Under the pieces are notes generated by a model. That model had not been told where the DNA came from. It saw only the letters and a program-made list of their open reading frames with translations, and searched no databases. From assembly GCF_902459465.1 (NCBI RefSeq), contig NC_047083.1:2668501-2732500 (forward strand): 64,000 bases of DNA, read 5' to 3'. The stretch's first letter is position 1, and every line of letters begins with the position of its first letter. This document shows positions 55,218 to 64,000 of this stretch, one piece after another. The stretch is from Asterias rubens (lineage: Eukaryota > Echinodermata > Asteroidea > Forcipulatida > Asteriidae). The translations under genes were made by a program, and so were the position numbers.

Positions 55218-55430
55218 GGGGTGGACACACAGGCCTCGATTGGTTGAATTAGGGGGCAATCTAACCAAAACAATGCATTCTCTTTGCGTCGTGATCGTTT
55301 TCGTTATCGCTGCAGTTGGACTCGGCCTTTAAGGCAAGTTTGCCTCTAATCTTAAGCTACAGGGATATCATTGAAAAATCCTGAAGTCGGGGGGAAAAAC
55401 AACAACCAACCACATACCTAAATAAATCAG

Positions 55431-55680
55431 GGCCCAATTTCATGGCTCTGCTTACCGTAAGCACAGAATCAGCACTTACGGAAGCAGGGAATTCTGTGCC
55501 AACTGCAAGCGTATTTCACTGCTTAAGCGGCGAATTTTGGCTTCTGTGCGCGCGTATTCCACGTTACTAGGCATTCTCCGCTTACAAGGCAAGCGCAGAA
55601 ATTCTGCGCTTGCACGTAAGTGGGGAATCGTGATCGTAAGCGCCGAATTCGGCGGTAAGCAGAGCCATGTAACTGGGCTT
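55431..55680. mobile_element. MITE-P, complete
   Basis: gggcccaatttcatggctct at the left; gcagagccatgtaactgggc at the right. The arms contain several short inverted blocks such as gtaagcacagaat / attcggcggtaag. Confidence 0.78.
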
Positions 55681-55999
55681 AGCTGTGTTTATGGGTAAGT
55701 ACCATTTTTATTGATGAGTGAAAACAGAGATCCTAGGGAGGACCATGCTACATGAACACGAGACCGGAATTTGTTAATATTAAATTTACTATAACCCTTT
55801 TGAGAGGAAGCATATTTACTGGTTCACGGTATGTTGTATTTAAATTTAAACCCTAAAAAATTGAATGGTGAAGAGATGAACTATATATGTCTACATGTAT
55901 ATGTTACCCTAGAAACGCACAGCAGAACCAAGATTAATTTGATGATGTTGTCATGTGATAGATATTGTACGAAATTGTCTCAAAATAAAAAGTAAAAAA

Positions 56000-56340
56000 T
56001 AATAATAATAATATCAAAGTCTTATATAGCGCACGTATCTACCAAACGAGGTACTCAAGGCGCTGAGTATATACAAACTTTCAGAAAGATAGGTTATTGC
56101 AGTGATGAATTCTGAGACCCAATTGTTTAGCATACAGCAGCCACAGCCAGGAACACCGGGGCGAACCCATTCTCTTTTCGATAAGTGCACTGGGTTCTTT
56201 TACATGTGTTACGCAACACATGAGGCCAACGGCTTTACGTCCCATCAGAAGGAGGAAGCAATGGTTAAGTGTCTTGCTTAAGGACACAAAGTGTCACGGC
56301 TGGGGATTCGAACCCATACTCTACTGATCAGAAACACCAG
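56000..56340 (-). mobile_element. tRNA-derived SINE, minus strand, with (AAT)n tail
   Basis: The minus strand starts with the B box ggttcgaatcccc region (ggggattcgaaccc on plus) and runs to 'ggtagatacgtgcgctatat' and an ATT-type tail at 56000-56015. Shares gtgtccttaagcaag with the SINE at 32620. Confidence 0.75.
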
Positions 56341-56992
56341 AGTTTGCATTCTAAATGAAGCGTCGTGCATTCGAAATAAAGCGGTTGTGCAAAACATAGT
56401 TGTAGTGTTGGTATTTGTAGCAAAATGACTTGGCGGTTTTCCTTGTAAAAGCTTATAGTCAGTCAAATCAAAGCTGCTGTAATTTTCAAAACAAATTTAT
56501 TAGAGTTGTCATCGGTTGTACAAGCGTAGCATGCTGTTTACATCAAAACTTGCAAAAGAATCTCACTGAAACACATGTGCACTAATTTAACAAAACTTCG
56601 CTAATAAATAACTTTAAAACAGAAACAAATTCATTGGAATTGTCATTGGTGTATACTGTTGTGGAAATGTAAACAAATTACTTTTGAGTATGTGTTTAAA
56701 AAAAGGGATTCTAAAACATGCATTCGCAGCGTGCTGTTTTCACCAAAACTTGCAAGAGAATCTTTCTGAAAACATAAGAACTAATTTCCACAAAATGTTC
56801 ACTCATAAATATTTTTAAAATAGAAACAAATTTATTGGAATTGTCATTGGTTGTATTCTGGTGTGGAAACGCAAGCAAAAAAACATAGAGTACTTGTTTA
56901 AAAAATGCGCTTCGAAAACATACAATCGCAGAGAGCTATTTTCACCCAAATTTGCCCTTGGAAAAAAAATCTGCAAAATTGTGGTTCAAGGA

Positions 56993-57840
56993 TTTGGGTA
57001 CTTTTTCAAAATGTCCACAGATTTACATTAAACTAACAGGGTTTGAAGATAATGATAGTAGAAAGCTTGCCTTCAAGTATTACTTACTGAGGTGCTGTAG
57101 TTTTTGAGAAATGAGTAAAACAAGTCACAAAATAATTTTCGTCTCAGTGAGACGGAAATTATTTTAACATGTAAAAATGTATTAACCATTAACCATTAAA
57201 TGATATTATAACTTAACATACCATAACTAGTTAATACATTTTAAAGGAACACGTTGCCTTGGATCGGACGAGTTGGTCTATAAAAAAGCGTTTATAACCG
57301 TTTGTTATATAATGCATATGGTTAGAAAGAAAGTTTAAAAGTAGAATACAAAGATCCACACAAGTTTCCCTCGAAATTGCGTGGTTTTCCTTTTACTGTG
57401 CGAACAAACACGGTCGGTCAAAAATTTGATTCCCATAAACGGCCGACCGTGTTAGTCGACGAGGTAAAAGGAAAACCGTGCAATTTGGAGGCATGTTTGT
57501 GTGGATCATTGTATTCTACTTTTACAGCATCTTTCTACCCATATGCATATTATAACAAACGCTTTTCAAAGACCAACTCGACCGTTCCTTTAACATGCTA
57601 CAACAGAAAAAAAAAAATTATGACATTGTTTTACTCATTTCTCAACAAACTACAGCACCTCAGTTAGTAATATTTTAAGGGAAGCTTTCTACCATCATTG
57701 TCTTCAAACTGTGTAAGTTTAATGTAAATCTGTGGACATTGTGTTTTGTACATAAAAGACTTTAAAAGCTACACACCACATGAAGGTCAGCCCTTATAAT
57801 CAATTAAACTGTCCTTCTATTTTGTAAAAAAGTACCAAAT
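56993..57840. mobile_element. MITE-C copy 2, interrupted by MITE-D
   Basis: Left part atttgggtactttttcaaaa, gaggtgctgtagtttttgag, cgtctcagtgagacg; right part ctcaacaaactacagcacct and gtaaatctgtggacattgtg, ending gtaaaaaagtaccaaat. MITE-D splits it at 57243-57593. Confidence 0.85.
57247..57589. mobile_element. MITE-D, complete, nested in MITE-C
   Basis: Flanked by TTAA at 57243-57246 and 57590-57593. Ends aggaacacgttgccttgg and ccaactcgaccgttcct. Inner arms carry aacacggtcggtc and gaccgtgtt. Confidence 0.88.
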
Positions 57841-58960
57841 ATAATGGCTGTAAAAAGTGATGTCGGAAACATATGTATGATAAAAAATAAATTGTCTAAA
57901 TTGGTAAAGCAATTGATGAAACATCTGTGCTCTGCTCAGTGGGTATGCTTCGCTTCAATGATGTTTTCTGGAATGACATGTAGTTATCAAAGAATCTATA
58001 TAGGCCCTATTCTGCATTATAAATATCAAAAGGGGATTTCCCCAAAACAGTCCCAGATGATTTTCCATGCATTGGAATGAGAAGCAGCCTTTGAATGGGT
58101 TCAGAGGGCAGACTGAAGGTCATGAATTAGTGATTGCAGAAAAAAAAAGTACGCTACAGTGGAATTTAGTGTTGTTCAATGGAAATAATAATAACAGGTA
58201 TTTATAATGCGCCAAATCAATCTTAACAGAAAGAACACAATACTTGTTCATATTCTTCCCCCTGCTTTCTCAAGAAGACGATCAGAGCATACTGATCGAA
58301 ACGTCGAGTTTAAACCAACGGTTCTTTCCAGAACCACCCCAATTCATTAGAGATAGTCATTACATGGTGTTACCGCAAACCTTTCTATATCGTATTTCCA
58401 CCATGCAAAGTTTCAAGGGTAGCACCCCCCCCGTCTGTGTGTGTAATAGTTTTATTATTAGTGGACATATGTACATGTATAGAGCAATCTTTAGTGCTTT
58501 ATACAAGAAAATAGTACAATATTAAAAGCGAATAAAGATCTGAAAAGCTGCGATATACATGTAGACGATGTGACGTATGTTTACATTCAAACTGCCCTCT
58601 GTTGACAAAACACTGTATACGCCATGTTTTGCCGGGCAAAAAGTCGCGTAGTCATGGTAAGATTGCGTGTACTTTCTAGCTGGCTGGCAAAACACAAATT
58701 ATGTTATGGTTTTTCAAGGACGTCAGAGGTCACATTGTCTATAGCCTGGGAGCCTAATAAACCCTACACCCTATGAACAAGTATTGTGTTCAATTCAATG
58801 TTCCTGATTTTTGTCCAAAGCACCAAATATCATCCCTAAAAAAGATAATCGCCTAGTTCATGTTACTCTATTTAAATTTTCTCAGGTATATATTTAAAAA
58901 ACTGGAATGAATGCAATCTTCGTCCTAAAAGGGCATCAATACGCCATCCTTTTACGAGAC

Positions 58961-59343
58961 TTAAAAGCGCTGGACACTATTGGTAATTACTCAAAATAAT
59001 TATTAGCATATAAAACCTTACTTGGTACTGAGTGATGTGGAGCTGTTGATAGTATAAAACATTGTGTGAAACGGCTCTCTCTGAAGAAACATAGTTTTCG
59101 AGAAAGAAGTAATTTTCCACTATGAAAAGACCTCGGAATTAGATTTTGAGGTCTCGAAATCAAGCATCTGAAAGCACACAATTCCGTGTGACAAGGGTGT
59201 TTTTTCTTTTATTATTATCTTGCAACTTCGACGACTAATTGATCTCAAATTTTTACAGATTTGTTACTTTGTGCAGATGTTGAGATACACCAAGAGAGAA
59301 GACGGATCTTTGACAATTACCAATAGTGTCCAGTGCCTTTAAA
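58961..59343. mobile_element. MITE-A copy
   Basis: TTAAAAGCGCTGGACACTAT ... AATAGTGTCCAGTGCCTTTAA. Confidence 0.9.
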
Positions 59344-59872
59344 AGCGCTGGACACAAAAGTAAGGTTTTATGGTCACTAAGATTTTTTTATTAGTTACCG
59401 AAGGTATACCCTCCAAACCGGAGACCAAACTGGATCTTTTCCGAGCCAACACACTCCCTCAAAGAGAATCATTACATGGTTGTACTCGTAAGTTTACTAT
59501 TATTTATAGTTTATTCTTATCTGGTATACCCTCCCGTTAAATGTAATACAATTGGTGAAAGGTTTTAATTGATTAATTTTTTGTTAAGCTCAGTTACTTG
59601 AACTATGTCAATTATGTCTATATACTCGACAGCAAGATGTAAAATGCACGTTGCATAAAAGGAAAAAATAGGTACAGTGTACCACACAGCAGTCTCAAAT
59701 AAAAAAAAGTCAATGTTTAAACTAAAACCGATTGTGTCTGTGATTATTTGACGAAATGCCACGACCTGGACTCGAACTAACCCATCCTCTACTGATCAGA
59801 ACCAGGGCCTAATTTCATAGCGCTGCTAAACTGCACAAGTTGCTATTTCATAGCGTTGCTTAGTCTTGGTTA

Positions 59873-59969
59873 CTCGTAACGTAACAAAACGTAACGTAAC
59901 ATAACGTAACGTAACGTAACGTAATGTACCGTAACGTAACATAACGCAACGTAAACGTAATGTAACGTG
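59873..59969. repeat. (GTAAC)n pentanucleotide array
   Basis: About eighteen diverged units of GTAAC, with variants ATAAC and GTAAT. Confidence 0.93.
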
Positions 59970-60267
59970 ATTACCAGACAGACGGCATCCTTTTCTTCTT
60001 CATTTCATTTGGGTTGACGACTGTGGAAGCTGGAAATTGAACTTATAATTGCCTTGCGTATAGCTAACGGGCGATACGACGCACTGCCTGTAGTGAGGCT
60101 GGGAAATAATCCATGCATAGGTCTTGGAACCAAGACTAAGCCACAAAAAGGCATTCTGACCTTCTGTTACCTTCATGAAAATGAATGACGCAAAACAATG
60201 TAACTCCATGGTGAACGTACAAGCTGGCACGCTATTTTTCTTTTCTAACCTTCAAAATTAGGTTGTC

Positions 60268-60605
60268 TTTTAGGTGGCATGGTTGGCTTGTGCGTAAAGC
60301 GCTCGCCTCTCACCAAGGTGACCCCGGTTCGACTCCCGGTCGGGGCCATTTGTGAGTTGAGTTGTGCGTTGGTTCTCTGCTGTGCCACGAGGGTTTTCCA
60401 GACAATCCGGTTTTCCTCCCTTAGGAAAAAATTCAAACACTTTCAATCTTGGCTGTGCTCCGTGGTCATAATGGGTTGATGTGGCTGGCAGCTGAATGCG
60501 CCCTTGCATGCCTGCTTCTCGAACACGTTGTAGCCGCGTCCTTCGCAATTCAGCTCTAGCTGCGAGTAAGGACGATTAGTCCCCCAAATTATTATTATTA
60601 TTATA
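60268..60605 (+). mobile_element. tRNA-derived SINE, full length, (ATT)n tail
   Basis: Head with A box tggcttgtgcgtaaagcgct and B box ggttcgactcccg, a body (gttttccagacaatccgg, gcgcccttgcatgcctg, gcaattcagctctagctgcg) and a tail attattattattat. About 335 bp, apparently intact. Confidence 0.88.
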
Positions 60606-60897
60606 ATAAGCCTAGCTATAGTTAGGCCTGCTATAGTGAGCACAGAAATTGGCTCCAGAGCTCGAGTCTGGTGCACTTAACAGCTCGGCCACGACACACA
60701 ACAAAAATAAAAATGTAAGACAAAAAGCGACAACAAAAGTTGTTATTTTACACTTACTGATAAGGTCTTTAATATTAGTGTTTATATTTCTCATACAATT
60801 AAATGGTTAACATATCAGACTACCATTAACAAGTTAAAAATAATGTACATAAATTAAGTCATCAATCTACACCAGTATGGCTTCTATATTTGGGGGA

Positions 60898-61180
60898 AAG
60901 CCAAAGGTGGGTGTTCAGGTTGGTATAGTGGCGTCTGGCCTCGCCTTTCACCTCGCGAACCCTGGTTCAAATCCCACCGGGGGCACTATGTGGATTGGCT
61001 TTTCAGTCCCTACCTGACTGCTTGGGTTTTCCCGGGAATAACTTTCTAGGGCTTTCCTCCCATGTCTAAAACCGAAACCTCTTCATCGTCTTCTCTCTCA
61101 TGCGCGTCAAACGCGACGACTGATGCCACGCTCACCATGTTGGTGGGCAGTTAGGTTTACGTGTATTAACGCCGCATCGC
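60898..61180 (+). mobile_element. tRNA-derived SINE, second family
   Basis: A-box-like ggttggtatagtggcgtctg, B box ggttcaaatccca, then cctgactgcttgggttttcc and ctcccatgtctaaaacc. The head is similar in kind to the SINE at 60268 but the body differs. Confidence 0.8.
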
Positions 61181-61827
61181 CTAAAATGTGCACTTCACTG
61201 CATAACGCACAGCATAGAGTTATATATAAAAACGCACAGTGAATTGCCCACCAGTATGGCGCATTCAAGATTTTTCTGATGATGACGTCAGGTGAAATGG
61301 GTCATTAGACCCCTTGCATAACGTGAAAACAGTACACTGACGTGCACATTTTCACGCACATAGAACAGCTATCGTCCAATCATTTGCCTCCTTTGACCCC
61401 AGTGAGGGCACTTTTTAACCTCAGTGAGGGTGTCTTTTGAGCGTGTGACGTCCATCACATGCAAGGGGTCCAATGGGTTCAGCGACTTAGTTCGCTTTTC
61501 TGAGAGTCCGTTGCTTCACAACCAGAATCAATCAATAAATGAAATGAAGAGGAGTCAGTAGAAATTAACTCTTACAAAGTAACCGTGGACAAAATTCCAA
61601 CTTGATTTTGAAAAGTTGATACTAGCAGATCGTTATATTTGATATCCACACAAAATCTATCCTTTCGATTCGGTAAAGAGCTTTTAAAAATGTTTTGTAA
61701 TAAACCAGTATTAAACAAATTATGAATCAAGATTCAAGGTTAGTGCACCTTTAATCCCTCCCTTAGAGGGAGGGTTTCCTAATAAAGAAGTCACCAAAAA
61801 TATTGACAAAATAGGGGGGACTGCCAC

Positions 61828-61945
61828 CATAGGGCTAGATAGCTCAGTTAGTAGAGCGCCGGCAAGTTAATCCGGAGGTCGTTGGTTCGATTCCCACTCT
61901 AGTCAACATTCTTTGTTCAACCCCAAAATCATTTAAAAGTAAATG
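61828..61945 (+). mobile_element. tRNA-like SINE head, cloverleaf nearly intact
   Basis: tagctcagttagtagagcgc (A box) and ggttcgattcc (B box); GGCTAGA pairs with TCTAGTC as a 7-bp acceptor stem, but the anticodon loop is two bases too long (caagttaat between CCGG and CCGG). The downstream body 'tctttgttcaaccccaaaat' matches 4222-4305 and 49838-49905, so it is a SINE, not a functional tRNA gene. Confidence 0.75.
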
Positions 61946-62304
61946 ATTTCAAAGATTCGATCTTAAAAGCTCAAATAAGGTGCCAGAGAGTGCTCCTTTA
62001 ATTTGTCCCTTAAAGGTGGAGTCCATCTATAGAGGAAGCTTCTACAAATTAACGACTTCCCAAAATCTTTCTGAACAAACGACTTACTGTTTAACGACAA
62101 TTCCCCACATCCTTGGGAATGACGTCAAAACAAAACCAAGCGTTTGTTTTGAGAAGCAACGTCGGGGTCATCAATTCTTGAACAAAATGACAATCGCTTC
62201 TTCTAGACTTGCTAAGTATACTTGGTGACACATACTTAAGATGTCAAAATTTTGTTCATGGATAATTGGGAGATGACAAAGGCACCCCTCCCTCCCCTTT
62301 TTGC

Positions 62305-62452
62305 TGCCGCACCCTTTCTTTCCTCAACACCCAAACAAGACAAGAACAATATGGTTGTGCTGTTCAGACTAGAATTGCCAACCCTTGCAAACACCCAGGG
62401 AATAGCCATTTGCCGCACCCTTTCCTCCACACCAAAACAAGACAAGAACAGT
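62305..62452. repeat. Short direct duplication
   Basis: gccgcaccctttc, ctcaacaccc-type and aaacaagacaagaaca occur at 62305-62347 and 62411-62452. Confidence 0.75.
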
Positions 62453-62874
62453 GCAGCTGCCCTGTTTTTTCCCCATTAAAGATAATACACAGTGAAGCAT
62501 TGTTATTCATTTGAAAAACACAAGACCAAAGTCTGGCCTGAAGTTAAATGGCCCTTGTGTTAAAATCATTGACCTATGGCTTGAAGTACAATGTTTTTTT
62601 CGAGCCCTGGCCCTTCTTTTCTGTCATGTAAAATATGTAGAAGTCAGCAATTTTGACGCCTTTAAAATTTACAAAAAACTTTTAGACACGCTATTATTGC
62701 CAGATCCTGCCTGGCATCCTTTATACCTAATGTCTACATGGTATTAAACCTCCTACTCTTGGGATTGTTTTCCAGCAAGTTGACCGACCATTTGAAACCA
62801 TTCAACTGTATGGTGGCACAACTGTGCACAGAACTGACTGTGTACTGTGTAATATGCATTCACCACATGTTATC

Positions 62875-63155
62875 GTATTGCAGGCTGGTATAATTTATCT
62901 ATCATTTAAAACCACAGTGGATAATATTAAAAGGTCACACAGTAGAAAGGTTGACTTACCCGTCTGGGCTCATTTATCCAGAATTCAAAACCAAAGTGGA
63001 TGATTTTGAAAAGTCTGACAGTAGGAGGGTTGACTATGTAGTGTAGATGCATTCACAACTTAAGGTATCATTATTGCAGGTTGGCAGAGTTTATATCATT
63101 CAAAACCACAGGCAGTAATTATAATAAATGGTCACACAGTAGGAGGGTTAATTCC
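62875..63155. repeat. Degenerate tandem repeat, period about 194 bp with a sub-unit
   Basis: aaaaccacagtgga at 62908, aaaaccaaagtgga at 62987 and aaaaccacaggcag at 63102, each followed by 'cacagtag.a.ggtt'. Tattgcagg(c/t)tgg precedes the first and third. A further piece (agtggattatattaaatggt) ends the window. Confidence 0.7.
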
Positions 63156-64000
63156 TTCAATGCTGATAAACGTTTATATATAGTATCATGACACTCGGTA
63201 ATAAATATTTTGATTGATATAAAAAAAAGGAAAATGAAAAGAAATAAATTTGATGATCTACAAATCCTCAGGTAAGTATTTACATCTTTAAATCATAACT
63301 ATCAATGAATCAAATGCGTTAACTTTGAATCGACAAAGCGCCCTCTAACGGAAATTGCTGCTAACTTTAAATTCAAATTCTTTTTAACCAATCCATCTAA
63401 ATAAAAAAACGGATGGTTGCCCTATGAGACAATTCTACTCGAGACACATAAAAAAAATGGAAAAAAAAAAAAAAATGTCCACTCAATCTGCGCCAATCTT
63501 CAAATTTGTACAGCGCACTCCATAGTCAGATGACATACTTAACGTAATACCTTTTTTTGAATACTAATTAATGTTAAAAATCGTGAAAATCCAGAAAGTT
63601 TACATACAGTTAGGGCACATACGATGACGATAACGCGTGACTTATTGAGACCACAAACCCACAACACTTGATGATGAAGAATATATTGGTAGAAATTACA
63701 CACTGTGAGAGACAAAAACAAAAATTCATATGTATTAAAAACATCAGAAAGTTGACAATCTGTAAAGATGAAATTGCATGCCTGATACTTCACGGAGGCA
63801 ACGGAAGCGATTGCCTCCATGCCCCCTGGTCATTGCCTTGGTGCCCTTGAAATGCTACAGCAGAAATTTACAATTTCATCATAGGGTGCCCTTTACCAAG
63901 GAGAAAATGACTTAGTGCCCTTTGCCCCCTAAAAACGAAAGCATACAGCCCTGACAGTGGATTATATTAAATGGTCATAGAGTAGGAGGGTTAACTAACC

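Larger units (their letters stand above)
55700..64000. other. Repeat-rich region after TRAF6, no gene recognised
   Basis: No open frame longer than about 100 codons, and none recognisable. MITE-C with nested MITE-D, MITE-A, several SINEs, a pentanucleotide array and short tandem duplications are listed separately. The unlisted parts (about 56340-56990, 57840-58950, 59343-59870, 61200-61820) show nothing I can name. Confidence 0.5.

Noticed and set aside
58244-58525. Open frame after 'tcaagaagacgatcagagc' resembling a retroelement tail (ETSSLNQRFFPEPPQFI)
   Set aside because: May belong to an old retroelement, but I could not assign a family or borders with enough confidence.
61831-61903. Functional tRNA gene
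   Set aside because: The anticodon loop is too long and the 3' flank is a SINE body shared with two other fragments.
54330-64000. RAG1/RAG2-like genes expected beside TRAF6 from vertebrate order
   Set aside because: I looked for RAG-like coding sequence and saw none in this window.

Overview
This is an AT-rich, intron-rich animal nuclear window. All recognisable genes are spliced, with tiny to medium exons and large introns full of miniature inverted-repeat elements (MITEs), tRNA-derived SINEs and short tandem arrays. The proteins are close to their vertebrate orthologues, but the gene density and repeat style are those of an invertebrate deuterostome. I infer an echinoderm, most likely a sea star, from repeat style and protein similarity; no species-diagnostic gene is present. 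No bacterial, viral or CRISPR system is present.

Layout. (1) 1-4681 is repeat-bearing DNA downstream of the first gene. (2) 4682-12377, minus strand: a complete KMT5B/KMT5C (Suv4-20) histone H4K20 methyltransferase in eight coding exons (847 codons), with a probable noncoding first exon near 13757-13860. (3) 16332-27111, plus strand: a three-exon gene for an unrecognised 245-residue, highly charged protein ending in an NPF motif. Its introns hold two tRNA-Ser(TGA) genes and a 190-bp tandem array. (4) 29362-36535, minus strand: complete COMMD9 in seven exons (198 codons, the length of human COMMD9), with an 18-unit 36-bp minisatellite in one intron. (5) 42082-54329, plus strand: complete TRAF6 (RING, TRAF zinc fingers, coiled coil, MATH) in six exons, with a possible extra N-terminal exon at 39841-39882. 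(6) 54330-64000: no gene recognised; MITEs, SINEs and tandem repeats.

All gene models were assembled by eye from splice consensus plus reading-frame continuity. Exon lengths sum to whole codons in every gene, and splice phases match at every junction.

How the genes relate. TRAF6 is the E3 ligase of Toll/IL-1 signalling to NF-kB. COMMD9 is a subunit of the Commander/CCC endosomal recycling complex, whose family is also tied to NF-kB restraint. They lie head to head here and are near neighbours in the human 11p12 region beside RAG1/RAG2, so this looks like an ancient linkage. KMT5 is an unrelated chromatin enzyme.

The best candidates for new biology are modest: the COMMD9-TRAF6 linkage, an enlarged TRAF6 linker and an Arg at the human Lys124 position, the NPF-tailed orphan protein, MITEs pressed against COMMD9 splice sites, a MITE inserted in a copy of itself with an 8-bp target duplication, and a marked excess of the palindrome TGACGTCA. 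I found no convincing wholly new system.
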